Shown here: in pieces, positions 52,364 through 61,790 of the stretch
How the letters are laid out: each line of letters starts with the position of its first letter
How positions within the stretch are numbered: the first letter of the stretch is position 1
Assembly: GCA_051293835.1 (NCBI GenBank)
Contig: JBPKMA010000008.1
Location: forward strand, 62,001-126,000
Length of the DNA: 64,000 nt
Source of the DNA: DATLZU01 sp051293835
GTDB lineage: Bacteria; Nitrospirota; Nitrospiria; Nitrospirales; Nitrospiraceae
Reading direction: 5' to 3'
The notes under the pieces: model-generated
Databases searched by the model: none
Told to the model about the DNA's origin: nothing
What the model saw: only the letters and a program-made list of their open reading frames with translations
Program-made: the position numbers and the translations under genes

Positions 52364-53479
52364 TCAGTAAAACAACGTCAATCGGCGGCGCTTGATATTC
52401 AGGAGAAGTCCCAGGGCCGCCATCGTTGTGATTGTGGCGCTTCCACCGTAACTCATCAAGGGCAGGGGGATACCGACGATGGGGAACATCCCGGCGGTCA
52501 TGCCGATGTTAACGACGACGCAAAAGCACAGCATTGCGATGACGCCGGCGGCCAGCAGCGTGCCGAGGATATCCTTAGCGCGCGAGGCGATCTCCAGCGA
52601 GAGCCAAATCAGCCCCACGAAGAGGGCCAGCAGCAGCAGGACGCCGAGGAACCCCCATTCCTCCGCGAATACCGCGAACACGAAGTCCGTGTGCCCCTCC
52701 GGCAGAAACTTAAGCTGGCTTTGGGTGCCTCCGTACAGCCCCTTGCCCAACAACTCACCCGATCCGATCGCAATGCGCGACTGCAGCGCATGATACCCTT
52801 TCCCGCCCGGATCGTACTCCGGGTCCACGAAGGCCATGATCCGGTGCCGTTGATACTCATGCAGCGAGTTCCACAGCAGTTCCCAGGCGAACGGAAAGAG
52901 CATAAGCGAAAACAGCAGGATAATTCCGATCGCCTGGGACCGCATCCCGACCATCAGCAGCATCGCGGCGTAGACTGCCAGGAAACTCAGTCCGCTGCCC
53001 AAATCCGGCTGTTTCAGAATCAACAGCAAGCCTGGAAGCATGATCAGGCCGGGCAGGACGACGCGTTGCAGCCAGCCGATGCGCGGCGCGCTCGAATAAT
53101 AATGCGCGAGCACGAAGATCAACACCAACTTGGCGAATTCGGAGGGCTGGAACGCAAACGGGCCGATCGGAATCCAGCGCTGCGCGCCCCGGCTGGTTTT
53201 TCCCATGACCAGCACGACCGCCAGCAGCACCAGAACGATCGCATAGAGCGGATACGCGAGCCGCGCAATTTTGTGATAGTCGACGATCAGCATCGCGACG
53301 AAGGCCGCACTGCCGAGCGCGATCCATATGAGCTGCTTCAGATAGAACGGCATGCCACCCTGCTGTGCATGGGTGACACTGTAAATCGACAGGACACCCA
53401 GGGACAAAATAGCTAGGATAAGCCCGATAAAACGCCAGTCGAAGCTGTCGAACCCGCGGTTGTCGATCACCCGGTCCAT
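52364..53479 (-). CDS. rodA: RodA, SEDS peptidoglycan glycosyltransferase
   Basis: A 371-aa ten-helix SEDS enzyme that polymerises glycan in side-wall growth together with PBP2. Seen are FQPSEFAKLVLIFVLAHYYS, LKQPDLGSGLSFLAVYAAML, SGELLGKGLYGGTQSQLKFL and GIPLPLMSYGGSA. The start overlaps the mrdA stop (ATGA, 53479). The longer open frame to 54082 lies within mrdA and is not used. It is last in the mreBCD-mrdA-rodA operon. Confidence 0.95.
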   Translation of the reverse strand: MDRVIDNRGFDSFDWRFIGLILAILSLGVLSIYSVTHAQQGGMPFYLKQLIWIALGSAAFVAMLIVDYHKIARLAYPLYAIVLVLLAVVLVMGKTSRGAQRWIPIGPFAFQPSEFAKLVLIFVLAHYYSSAPRIGWLQRVVLPGLIMLPGLLLILKQPDLGSGLSFLAVYAAMLLMVGMRSQAIGIILLFSLMLFPFAWELLWNSLHEYQRHRIMAFVDPEYDPGGKGYHALQSRIAIGSGELLGKGLYGGTQSQLKFLPEGHTDFVFAVFAEEWGFLGVLLLLALFVGLIWLSLEIASRAKDILGTLLAAGVIAMLCFCVVVNIGMTAGMFPIVGIPLPLMSYGGSATITTMAALGLLLNIKRRRLTLFY

Positions 53480-55347
53480 CACGGCATCTCCCCCGGTGCC
53501 GAACCGGCCGGCGCAGTGGGCCCCTGCGCCACCAGCGGGGCCTGGGGCGGCAATTTCACGAACGCCTCGATGAGTTCCTTGGCCAGCGGGGCGGCCGCCG
53601 ACCCTCCGTGTCCCATATGCTCCACCAAGACCGCCACCGCGATGCGCGGCTTCTCGACAGGCGCGTAGGCTACGAACCAGGCATGGTCGCGAAATTTCTT
53701 GGGAATGTCCTTTTCCGGTCCCGTCCGCAGCGCGGTGGTCTGCGCGGTTCCGGTTTTGCCGGCGATGCTGATGAGGGAGGACCTGGCGCGGGTCGCGGTT
53801 CCTTCCCTCACCACCCCGGCCAACCCTTCCTGAATCAGCTTCAACGTCTGCGGTTTCACTTCCAACCTGCCACGCTCGACGGCCGGCAACTCTCGCAGGC
53901 GTCCGGTGGCGCGGTCCATGATCGCCTGGACGAGTCGCGGCCGGTAAGCGACGCCGTTGTTGGCGATGGTGCCGATGACGCTGGCCATCTGGAGCGGCGT
54001 CACCGTGACATAGCCCTGGCCAATGGAGGCGGAGATAGTTTCCCCAGGCAGCCACGGCTCGCCTTTCACTTTTTCCTTCCACCTGGTGGAGGGAACGATC
54101 CCCACTCGTTCGGACGGCAACTCAATCCCGGTAAGCTGCCCTAACCCGAATTGCTTGGCGTAGTCAGCGATGGTGTCGATGCCCATTCGGTGGCCGACCG
54201 TGTAGAAGTACACGTCGCAGGAGTGGATTAACGCCCGTTCCAGGTCGATGAACCCGTGCCCCCCGGCTTTCCAGTCGCGGTAGAGGCGTCTGCCGAACTG
54301 ATAGCCGCCGGTACAGCGCACTGTGGTCGAAGGACTGACTGTCTTCGTCTCCAGCGCCGCCGCCGCCATGATGACCTTGAAGGTCGAACCGGGCGGATAC
54401 TGCCCTTGGGTGGCCCGGTTGGTAAGCGGATGTCTTTCATCCTGCACGATTTCCGCCCATTGTTTGGGAGTCAACTCCCGCGACAGCACATTGGGATCGA
54501 AAGCCGGCCGACTGGCCATGGCCAAGATGTCGCCGTTGGTCGGATCGAGCGCCACAATGGCGCCGGCTTCTTCTCCCAGCAGATCTTCGGCCAGCTTCTG
54601 CAATCGGATATCAATCGTAAGGTACAGATCGTCGCCGGCCTCCGGTTTCTTCACCACGGCACTGCGCTTTTCATGACCCAGCGCATCGACTTCGACGCTT
54701 TTCTGTCCGGCTCTTCCCCTGAGAAAACGATCGAAGGTCTTTTCAACCCCGTACTGCCCGATGATGCTACCCTGATGCAACTCCTCAAATTCGGCCCGTT
54801 CCAACTGTTCGGCCGAGATCTCACCCACATATCCGAGGAGATGTGCCCCGACCGTCCCGCCCGGATAGTTGCGCTGCGATTCGACCTGAATCATGACGCC
54901 GGGGAGATCGAGACGGTGCGCTTCGATGACAGCTGCTTCACGCAGGCTGAGACGGTCCTTGATCTTGCGGGGCAACAACTGCCCGTTCTTCGCAGCCAGT
55001 TTCCCGCGCACGACATCCGGATCAAGCCCGAGCAGCAAGGCAAGCTTCTCGATCAGGGCTTCGCGGTCAGCGACGTCCTCCAGCGTCACATAAAGCGTGA
55101 AGCTCGGCACATTATTTGCTAGAAGCACGCCGTTTCGATCGTAGATTTGCCCACGGACCGGCTCCAGAATCACCGAACGAGTCCGATTATTTTCCGACAA
55201 GTCACGATAGTAGGCCCCCTCGCGGATCTGCAAGTGCCAGAGGCGCAACGCCAGCAGCCCCACCACCAGGAGCAAGCCAATCCGCAAAATGATCAGTCGG
55301 CGCTGAAGCTCAGCCAGTTCGGTATCTTGAAATCCGACGGAAGCCAT
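53479..55347 (-). CDS. mrdA: Penicillin-binding protein 2
   Basis: Class B transpeptidase for rod elongation (622 aa). One anchor helix (IILRIGLLLVVGLLALRL). The dimerisation domain has VRGQIYDRNGVLLANNVPSF, and the transpeptidase has the SxxK box PPGSTFKVIM, HSCDVYFYTVG and the KTG triad SIAGKTGTAQT. It starts 15 bp after mreD and overlaps rodA. Confidence 0.96.
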   Translation of the reverse strand: MASVGFQDTELAELQRRLIILRIGLLLVVGLLALRLWHLQIREGAYYRDLSENNRTRSVILEPVRGQIYDRNGVLLANNVPSFTLYVTLEDVADREALIEKLALLLGLDPDVVRGKLAAKNGQLLPRKIKDRLSLREAAVIEAHRLDLPGVMIQVESQRNYPGGTVGAHLLGYVGEISAEQLERAEFEELHQGSIIGQYGVEKTFDRFLRGRAGQKSVEVDALGHEKRSAVVKKPEAGDDLYLTIDIRLQKLAEDLLGEEAGAIVALDPTNGDILAMASRPAFDPNVLSRELTPKQWAEIVQDERHPLTNRATQGQYPPGSTFKVIMAAAALETKTVSPSTTVRCTGGYQFGRRLYRDWKAGGHGFIDLERALIHSCDVYFYTVGHRMGIDTIADYAKQFGLGQLTGIELPSERVGIVPSTRWKEKVKGEPWLPGETISASIGQGYVTVTPLQMASVIGTIANNGVAYRPRLVQAIMDRATGRLRELPAVERGRLEVKPQTLKLIQEGLAGVVREGTATRARSSLISIAGKTGTAQTTALRTGPEKDIPKKFRDHAWFVAYAPVEKPRIAVAVLVEHMGHGGSAAAPLAKELIEAFVKLPPQAPLVAQGPTAPAGSAPGEMP

Positions 55348-55362
55348 ACGCTGCGTTTGGGA

Positions 55363-55854
55363 TTACTCGGCCAGCGCCCACCGGTTTTGTACCCGCTTTC
55401 CCAGCACCCAATACGCTCCCGCGCCTACCAGCGCATCGAACACGGCCTGCGGAAGAAGAACCGAACGGACCGCCAGCACCGCACCAGCCCAATCGCCGGT
55501 CTGCGTCAACAGCAGAAAGAGCAGACCCGAGCAACAAGAAACAATGAAAAGCCCGGCCAACATCACGCCTGTGGTGACATGCGCGACCTGATGCCCGACC
55601 AATCCAGACAACAACCCGACTCCACTCTTGACCACCAAGTTGAGCCACAGATCTCCAGCCGAGAGCAGATCCTGTGCGAATCCCAGCAACAGACCGGACA
55701 GAAATCCCTGCAACTCCCCTCGCAAGAACCCGATCAGGCAGACCGAGATGAGCACCAGATCTGGTCGAACCCCGCCCAGACTAAGATGATGCAGGACCGT
55801 CGCCTGCATCGGCACAAGTGTCAGGAGAAACGCTCCGTACAGCACCGGTTTCAT
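55363..55854 (-). CDS. mreD: MreD rod-shape protein
   Basis: A 163-aa membrane protein with five helices. Family features are VRPDLVLISVCLIGFLRG and the GLLLGFAQDLLSAGDLWLN stretch. Its start overlaps the mreC stop (ATGA). It links MreC to the RodA-PBP2 complex. Low overall sequence conservation is normal for MreD. Confidence 0.9.
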   Translation of the reverse strand: MKPVLYGAFLLTLVPMQATVLHHLSLGGVRPDLVLISVCLIGFLRGELQGFLSGLLLGFAQDLLSAGDLWLNLVVKSGVGLLSGLVGHQVAHVTTGVMLAGLFIVSCCSGLLFLLLTQTGDWAGAVLAVRSVLLPQAVFDALVGAGAYWVLGKRVQNRWALAE

Positions 55855-56741
55855 GGTGTGCCCTTGGCGGTCGACCGAGACGGCAATAGACCTTCCACAT
55901 TTGCGTCCGCGTCTCCGTATGGAGCCGTGATGACCAGAACTTCATCCAACTGGGAAACGTCCACCTCGGGAAGAATCTCGGCGGACTGAAACAGCGCCCC
56001 TTCCTCTTTCTCGACGCTGGTGACAGCGCCGATCATAAGGCCGCGCGGAAAGCCTCCCGTCAGCCCCGACGTCACGACCCGATCGCCAGCCCGCACGGTC
56101 GAGAGCAACGGAATGTACTTGAGTCTGGCTCCGCCTTCGGCGGTGCCCTCCACGATGCCTTCGTCCCTGGTACGTTGAATAAGGCCGGGGACGGCGTTGT
56201 TCGGATCGGTGATGAGCAGCACGACCGAGGAGGAATTCGTCGTCTTCACCACCCGCCCCACCACACCGGCCGGTGTGATCACCCCCATCTCCGGCCTCAC
56301 ACCATCAGCTTCACCCTTGTTCAGCAGCACCGCACGATACCAATTGGTTGCATCCCTGCCGATCACTTGGGCAGCCAGGGTGTGCGGCGCGGCCTTCTGT
56401 TTGAATTCCAGCAGTGCTGCCAGGCGCTGCGTCGCGGCCGCGGCTTCTCGGAGCTGACTGTTCTGTTCCTTCAGTGCTTCGATCTCCTTCCGCAACGCCT
56501 TGTTCTCCTCGCGCACGTGCTGCAGGGCTATATAACCATTCCACAGTTCGGTTAGGCCCCGCTCCACCGCCGAAAAGACAGCCAGCGGCACGCCGAGCAC
56601 CTGCCCGACCGGTCCGCCCACATAGTGCAGCAGCATCTGAATCTGGCCGGGGAGCAAAAAAAGAACGGAGAGCAGAAGGGCGAACAGAACGATGGCCAGG
56701 CGTCTCGTGCCGTATGTCGAACGAAAAATGGCCATCCACAT
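55851..56741 (-). CDS. mreC: MreC rod-shape protein
   Basis: A 296-aa protein with an N-terminal helix (LAIVLFALLLSVLFLLPG), a coiled coil (REENKALRKEIEALKEQNSQ) and a beta domain (VITPAGVVGRVVKTTNSSSV, GDRVVTSGLTGGFPRGLMIG). It starts 13 bp after mreB. The ATG at 56741 or one two codons further in is the start; the open frame extends into mreB. It forms periplasmic filaments with PBP2. Confidence 0.94.
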   Translation of the reverse strand: MWMAIFRSTYGTRRLAIVLFALLLSVLFLLPGQIQMLLHYVGGPVGQVLGVPLAVFSAVERGLTELWNGYIALQHVREENKALRKEIEALKEQNSQLREAAAATQRLAALLEFKQKAAPHTLAAQVIGRDATNWYRAVLLNKGEADGVRPEMGVITPAGVVGRVVKTTNSSSVVLLITDPNNAVPGLIQRTRDEGIVEGTAEGGARLKYIPLLSTVRAGDRVVTSGLTGGFPRGLMIGAVTSVEKEEGALFQSAEILPEVDVSQLDEVLVITAPYGDADANVEGLLPSRSTAKGTP

Positions 56742-56754
56742 TAGGGATGGGACC

Positions 56755-57804
56755 TCAGCGGAGGCTGCCGCACTGGGACATGACGGACACTTTGCGAAGA
56801 AGATCAAGTTCGTCCAGAATCTTCCCAACGCCCAGCACCACAGACGTCAGTGGATCGTCCACGGTGATGATGGGCAAATTGGTTTCTTCGCGGAACCGCG
56901 TATCCATCCCCTTCAAAAGCGACCCGCCTCCGGTCAACACGATGCCGCGATCGATGATGTCCCCGGCCAGCTCAGGTGGCGTATTCTCCAGCGCGACCTT
57001 GATGGCGTTGACTATCGTCCCGATCGGTTCTTGCAAGGCTTCCCTGATTTCGGCGTCATCCACGACGAGCGTGCGGGGGATGCCAGAGATCAAATCGCGT
57101 CCCTTGATCATCATCGTCTTGCGCTCCTCGAACGGATAGGCCGAGCCGATCTCCACTTTGATGCGCTCGGCCATGTGTTCCCCAATGAGGAGGTTGTACT
57201 TTTTCTTGATGTAATTCATGATCGCTTCGTCCATCCGGTCGCCGGCCACTTTCACAGACTCGCTGTACACGATGCCGCCCAGCGAGATCACCGCAATGTC
57301 GGTCGTCCCGCCGCCGACATCCACAACCATGTTGCCAGACGGTTCGGTAATGGGGAGACCAGCGCCGATGGCGGCGGCGACCGGTTCCTCGATCAAATAG
57401 ACTTCCCGCGCACCGGCCAGCTCGGCGGAATCCCGTACGGCTCGTTGTTCCACCTGAGTGATGCGCGACGGCACACCGATGATGATCCTCGGCCTGACGA
57501 AGGCACTCCGGTTGTGAGCCTTGCGGATGAAGTACTTGAGCATCTGCTCGGCCATCTCGAAGTCGGCGATCACCCCTTCCTTCATGGGCCGAATGGCAGT
57601 GATGTTGCCGGGGGTACGGCCGAGCATCTTTTTCGCTTCGGCCCCGACCGCAAGGACCCTTTCGCTCTTCTTCTCCACGGCGACGACGGAGGGCTCGTTC
57701 AACACGATCCCCTTTCCATGCACATACACCAGAGTCGTCGCGGTGCCCAGGTCGATCGCGAGATCGTTTGAGAACCAGCCGAACACGTCGCTTGAGAATC
57801 CCAC
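56755..57804 (-). CDS. mreB: MreB rod-shape actin homologue
   Basis: A 349-aa bacterial actin that directs lateral wall synthesis. Phosphate-1 region DLAIDLGTATTLVYVHGKGI, adenosine and phosphate-2 regions VVDVGGGTTDIAVISLGGI and IVLTGGGSLLKGMDTRF. First gene of the mreBCD-mrdA-rodA operon. Confidence 0.98.
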   Translation of the reverse strand: MGFSSDVFGWFSNDLAIDLGTATTLVYVHGKGIVLNEPSVVAVEKKSERVLAVGAEAKKMLGRTPGNITAIRPMKEGVIADFEMAEQMLKYFIRKAHNRSAFVRPRIIIGVPSRITQVEQRAVRDSAELAGAREVYLIEEPVAAAIGAGLPITEPSGNMVVDVGGGTTDIAVISLGGIVYSESVKVAGDRMDEAIMNYIKKKYNLLIGEHMAERIKVEIGSAYPFEERKTMMIKGRDLISGIPRTLVVDDAEIREALQEPIGTIVNAIKVALENTPPELAGDIIDRGIVLTGGGSLLKGMDTRFREETNLPIITVDDPLTSVVLGVGKILDELDLLRKVSVMSQCGSLR

Positions 57805-57862
57805 AGCTTGTCTCCCTTCCTCTCAGTCCTTCGCGTTCCGCACAGTTACGTCGCCGGTCGGT

Positions 57863-58321
57863 TCATTCGGGCAGATTCAGTCGACCGGCATCCAACACCT
57901 GGGTATGCGCCATCTCGTCTCCGAGACGGCGTCCTTGGTCGTTACCGATCACGAGCAGCGCTTCGAAGGACACAATGGCGAGCGAACCCACCCATCCCAC
58001 ATAGGGGATTTGAAACAGCAAAAGCGCCGCGGCGAAGGGCAAGTTGCGGATAATGGATTCCTTGAAGCCGGCCGCCTCACGCGTATGCGGGACAATCGTC
58101 TCGAGACCGATCAACCGCTTGCCGACGCTCCGTCCCCCGGCGAATCCATCAGCGACTAAAACATAGACAAGCCCAGCGAGGAAACCGACCGGAGAAACGA
58201 CCTTGTCCGCAGCAGCGACGATAAGAAGATCGATCAGCTTCGCAATGAATCGGTTGAGGACATGCGCCTTGGGGTAGACACCGACATTCGACGGACGGAC
58301 CCCGGCGATTTCCTCCGCCAA
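57863..58321 (-). CDS. RDD-family membrane protein
   Basis: A 152-aa protein with three helices. Typical RDD features are VLNRFIAKLIDLLIVAAAD (Arg-Asp), VLVADGFAGGRSVGKRLIGL and IPYVGWVGSLAIVSFEALLV. The family's roles, transport or regulation, are not settled. The start is probably TTG at 58321 with GAGGAGG at about 5 bp; another TTG lies five codons upstream. It lies just upstream of mreB on the same strand, and may be on the same transcript. Confidence 0.82.
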   Translation of the reverse strand: MAEEIAGVRPSNVGVYPKAHVLNRFIAKLIDLLIVAAADKVVSPVGFLAGLVYVLVADGFAGGRSVGKRLIGLETIVPHTREAAGFKESIIRNLPFAAALLLFQIPYVGWVGSLAIVSFEALLVIGNDQGRRLGDEMAHTQVLDAGRLNLPE

Positions 58322-58539
58322 CTGACCTCCTCGCAATTAGCAAACAAGTATAACAAATTGGGTCAGGCAGCACAAACAAACCGACGATCCGCACGGATGT
58401 CCCCCGACGGACGACGGCAGCAATCCACGTCTGAGTCGCGGCCTCACCGCCTGCCGCCCGCGGACCTCCGCATTCCCACCGCTTGCCTTTGTGCCGAAGG
58501 CTGAGTAGAATCCGCGCACTGCCGACGAGGAGACCGGAC
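58322..58539. other. Divergent intergenic region
   Basis: About 218 bp between the RDD gene and the SurA-N gene. It contains an AT-rich patch (GCAAACAAGTATAACAAATT, near 58340) with a TATAAC hexamer on the plus strand but no convincing -35. Both promoters must lie here. Confidence 0.4.
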
Positions 58540-59238
58540 ATGATCAAATTGATGCGCGAAGCTGCCCACAAGTATCCCTGGTTGCTGAAGTCGATTATGG
58601 GCATCCTGGCGATCGCGTTCGTTATTACCATGGGCTGGTGGGGATTCGGGGAGTCCCAGAGCAATGTCGTCGCCTCGGTCGGCGATCTGACAATCACCCG
58701 CGACGAATATCGGCGCGTCTATGAAAACACCTATCGCTTTTACAAGGACAAAGTGCAGGGCGACTTCAAGGAAGAGACGCTCAAGCAGTTCGTGCTGGAC
58801 CAATTGATCGAAAACCGCCTCTGGTTGGTCACGGCAAAGGAAATGGGGCTGGTGGTGGCCCCGGAGGACTTACGGGAGGACATTCTGCAACGTCCGGAGT
58901 TTCAGCGGAACGGCGCGTTCGATCCGGACCTTTACCGCCGGCTCCTGGCCGCCAACCGCCTGACGCCGGCGATTTTCGAAGCGGCGCAAACCAAGGAGCT
59001 TCTTGGCGAGAAGGCTCGCATGATCATCCGGGACGCAGTGGCCCTGACACCCGAGGAGCTTGCGGAAGCCCAAGCCCTCGTCGCGCGGCAAACGGCGGCG
59101 GACGCGGGCAAGAACCAGGCAGCTGCCGAACGTATCTACCAGGATTTCTTGTTCCAAAAGCAACAGCGCGCGCTGACAGCTTACACCGAAGCGCTCAAGA
59201 CCCGGGTGCCGATCAAGGTTCATAAGGAACTGCTTTAG
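58540..59238 (+). CDS. SurA-N-domain membrane-anchored protein without a PPIase domain
   Basis: A 232-aa protein: one helix (LLKSIMGILAIAFVITMGWW), then a SurA/PpiD N-terminal chaperone-like domain (VVASVGDLTITRDEYRRVYENTY, VLDQLIENRLWLVTAKEMGL), and a long helical tail. The parvulin domain of SurA/PpiD is missing. It could be a periplasmic folding helper or an assembly scaffold. The start ATG 58540 has GAGGAG at 9 bp. The converging queA gene lies beyond. Confidence 0.85.
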   Translation: MIKLMREAAHKYPWLLKSIMGILAIAFVITMGWWGFGESQSNVVASVGDLTITRDEYRRVYENTYRFYKDKVQGDFKEETLKQFVLDQLIENRLWLVTAKEMGLVVAPEDLREDILQRPEFQRNGAFDPDLYRRLLAANRLTPAIFEAAQTKELLGEKARMIIRDAVALTPEELAEAQALVARQTAADAGKNQAAAERIYQDFLFQKQQRALTAYTEALKTRVPIKVHKELL

Positions 59239-59270
59239 CCTGGAGCAAGCAGCGAGCGGCCAGGAACACC

Positions 59271-59287
59271 GGCAGCTTCAAGCTGCC
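59271..59287. repeat. Perfect 8-bp inverted repeat with 1-nt centre
   Basis: GGCAGCTT-C-AAGCTGCC, in the gap between convergent genes. It lies 32 bp past the SurA-N stop and 4 bp from the queA stop. It might act as a terminator, but no T-run follows. It shows AGC-word resemblance to the other gaps. Confidence 0.45.
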
Positions 59288-59290
59288 AGC

Positions 59291-60310
59291 TCATCGTATC
59301 AACATCGCGTCCCCGTAGCTGTACAACCGATATCGCTCGTTGATCGCCTCCTGGTAGGCGGCCTGCATGCATTCGACCCCGGCAAAAGCAGACACGAGCA
59401 TAAGCAGCGTCGTCCTAGGAAGGTGAAAGTTGGTCATCAGGATATCGACGGCCCGGAAGCGATAACCGGGAACGATAAACAACTCGGTTTCCCCTCGAAA
59501 CGGCCGGACGGCCCCGTTCGGATCGGCGGCCGATTCCAACGCGCGGACGACAGTGGTCCCCACCGCCACGACCCGACCGCCGGCGGCTTTCGTCCGGCGA
59601 AGCAATTCCGCTGTTTCCACTGATACCTCGATCCATTCGGCTCCCATGGGGTGATCCTCAATACGCTCTACGGTCACGGGTTTGAAGGTGGCCGGACCTA
59701 CATGCAACGTGACGGTGGCGAGCATGACGCCGTGCTCGCGCAACGATGCGAGCAACCGGTCGGTGAAGTGCAAGCCGGCGGTCGGGGCGGCCACAGCCCC
59801 CTCTTGGCGCGCGAACAGGGTCTGATACCAGATCCGATCCTCGGCGATCGGCTCACGCTTGATGTAGGGGGGGAGAGGCATCCGGCCAAACTCCCGCATG
59901 ACTTCCTGAAACGGCCGGGGTGATTCGACACGCACGGTCGTTCGCGACTCGCCGCGCTCTACGATAACCGCGCGGGTCTGTGCGGGCAACTCGATCGCAT
60001 CCCCCGGCCGAAATCTCCCTTTCAGCAGGACCTCCCAGATACCTCCTCCCAGATCCTTGACACACAGCACGTCCACCTGTCTGCCGCCTGGTTGCTTGCG
60101 GCCGTTCAGGCGCGCCGCCATCACTTTGGTATCGTTGACGACGACGAGGTCTCCAGGCTTCAGCAAGGAAGGCAAATCCAGGACTCGTCGATGGAAGAAA
60201 CGCCCAACTCCTCGGTCCACGACCAGAAGGCGAGCCTCATCACGGGGTTCAACAGGCTTCGACGCGATGAGGCTCGAATCGAAGGGAAAGTCGAACTCGG
60301 AAAGCAACAT
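59291..60310 (-). CDS. queA: S-adenosylmethionine:tRNA ribosyltransferase-isomerase
   Basis: Makes epoxyqueuosine in tRNA from a preQ1 base and SAM ribose (339 aa). Signature pieces are LVVVNDTKVMAARLNGRK, GAVAAPTAGLHFTDRLL, THLHVG-type VTLHVGPATFKPV and DILMTNFHLPRTTLLML. The start (60310) shares ATGA with the spoIID gene stop, so the two are translationally coupled. A longer frame to 60439 is not needed. Confidence 0.96.
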   Translation of the reverse strand: MLLSEFDFPFDSSLIASKPVEPRDEARLLVVDRGVGRFFHRRVLDLPSLLKPGDLVVVNDTKVMAARLNGRKQPGGRQVDVLCVKDLGGGIWEVLLKGRFRPGDAIELPAQTRAVIVERGESRTTVRVESPRPFQEVMREFGRMPLPPYIKREPIAEDRIWYQTLFARQEGAVAAPTAGLHFTDRLLASLREHGVMLATVTLHVGPATFKPVTVERIEDHPMGAEWIEVSVETAELLRRTKAAGGRVVAVGTTVVRALESAADPNGAVRPFRGETELFIVPGYRFRAVDILMTNFHLPRTTLLMLVSAFAGVECMQAAYQEAINERYRLYSYGDAMLIR

Positions 60311-61533
60311 CACGGACCGAGACTGGATGGCGGTCTGACCAGCGAGATGGATTGCAGTTCCGTCCCCGGATAGTAATAGCGGAGAATGGTCGAAAAGGGA
60401 TAGCCGAGTTCGGCCAGTTCCTTCGCACCCCACTGACACAGTCCGACGGCATGTCCAGCCCCATACCCGGACACGACCACATCAGGGCCGACAACATCCA
60501 GATCGAACTGCGTGCTGGGAATTACCCCGTACCCAATGACGCGACGCAGATCCTCACCGCGAAGGTACAGTTCTCCTTGGGAGTGCAGGACCCGCAGTTT
60601 CGTCACCCGACCGGCCCGGCTGTAGGAGGCAGGCGCCAACGTCGCGATCGTGCCGACTGCAATCCCCTGTTGCCGGAGATTCCGCTCCAGGGTCTCCAGC
60701 TTGAACGAGGTCCGCCAGCGATAGTAAGGAGAGTTAACATCGAATGGACATTCCACGCCCTTCAGATAGGGCAAATCCTTCGACCAGACGTTGAGCGCGT
60801 CCTCGGTGAGACCCGCGGCAGTGGAAGAAAACGCCGCATAGATCGGCGCCTGCTGATAGGTCACAACGAGCCCGCGGGTCGCTTCGACCGCCTCCTCGAT
60901 CCGGCTATCGATGCCGTGGCGTCCCCGATAGACCTGATCCTGCGTGCTGGCCGCCAAATCATAGTCGCGTCTGGCGCTCAACATCCGCTGGTAGAGTGCA
61001 TACGTGCGTGCAGCGACCGCCTGGGCCTTCAGCACCTCCGGATGCCAGGCTGCGTTGACTTCCGAGGGAACGACTCCTTTGACATATTCCTCCAGATCCA
61101 GTTCGTTGACGACCATGAGCCCTTGACCCCGGCGCAGCACCAACACCTGGCCAGCGACCTCTAGTGGGGTCATGCCTGATCCAGGTGCGACTCCGCTTCC
61201 GTTGGCCGACATCCCGTTCGAAGATCCTGCGGCGATCACGAGCGTCAGATAGCCGCTAGACACTTGGACCACGAGCCTGTCGCCAGGCGCTTTCTCTCCG
61301 TTCAGCGCGATCGAGCTGCCGACCGCCGTCACCGAAATCGGCGGGCGCATCGCTCGGTGTTCTCCGGTCGAGAGCTGGAGCGTCAAGCTGGCACCGGCTC
61401 GCAGTTCGATCCGTTGGGCATCCTGCGCGAGCAGCACACGGATCGACTCCGTTGCCGCGGCCGCTTCCCCGCACAACGGTCCCGTCCATTGCCAGGCGCA
61501 TAGGCCCGCCGCCATGACCGTCACGAGTTTCAT
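60310..61533 (-). CDS. SpoIID/LytB-domain secreted protein
   Basis: A 407-aa exported protein: signal peptide (MKLVTVMAAGLCAWQWTGPL). The core domain has YVKGVVPSEVNAAWHPEVLKA, QAVAARTYALYQRM, STQDQVYRGRHGIDSRIEEA, and the end is GYGAGHAVGLCQWGAKELAE. The domain is found in SpoIID, a peptidoglycan-cleaving lytic transglycosylase of spore formation, and also in non-sporulating bacteria as an amidase enhancer-like protein. Here it is probably a wall-remodelling enzyme. It overlaps the DUF2905 gene by 4 bp. Confidence 0.9.
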   Translation of the reverse strand: MKLVTVMAAGLCAWQWTGPLCGEAAAATESIRVLLAQDAQRIELRAGASLTLQLSTGEHRAMRPPISVTAVGSSIALNGEKAPGDRLVVQVSSGYLTLVIAAGSSNGMSANGSGVAPGSGMTPLEVAGQVLVLRRGQGLMVVNELDLEEYVKGVVPSEVNAAWHPEVLKAQAVAARTYALYQRMLSARRDYDLAASTQDQVYRGRHGIDSRIEEAVEATRGLVVTYQQAPIYAAFSSTAAGLTEDALNVWSKDLPYLKGVECPFDVNSPYYRWRTSFKLETLERNLRQQGIAVGTIATLAPASYSRAGRVTKLRVLHSQGELYLRGEDLRRVIGYGVIPSTQFDLDVVGPDVVVSGYGAGHAVGLCQWGAKELAELGYPFSTILRYYYPGTELQSISLVRPPSSLGP

Positions 61534-61784
61534 CGCCGGAACAACCACGAGAGGAGATAGAGGAGCAGACTCAGCACAACGCTGAGGAGAATGCTAGTCG
61601 CAATCGGAAAGTAGAAACTGAAGTGGTCGCGCTTGATTGAAATATCGCCGGGGAGCCTCCCGAACCAACTGAACGCGCCTCCCAGACCAGGCAGTTTGTC
61701 GGAAAGTATCAGCAACAGGCCGATCAGCGCAATCCCTAGCCCCAGCGCGATCAAGAGCTTGCCTATCGGGCTCCACTCGAACAT
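61530..61784 (-). CDS. DUF2905 membrane protein
   Basis: An 84-aa protein with two helices: IGKLLIALGLGIALIGLLLIL and SILLSVVLSLLLYLLSWLF, with the family-like LPGDISIKRDHFSFYFPI in between. The function of the family is unknown. It lies between asd and spoIID on one strand, separated by 6 and -4 bp. Confidence 0.9.
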   Translation of the reverse strand: MFEWSPIGKLLIALGLGIALIGLLLILSDKLPGLGGAFSWFGRLPGDISIKRDHFSFYFPIATSILLSVVLSLLLYLLSWLFRR

Positions 61785-61790
61785 CGCGCG

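Noticed and set aside
52364..54082. A longer rodA frame of 572 codons
   Set aside because: The first 200 codons overlap mrdA in another frame and are not SEDS-like; the ATG at 53479 fits the family.
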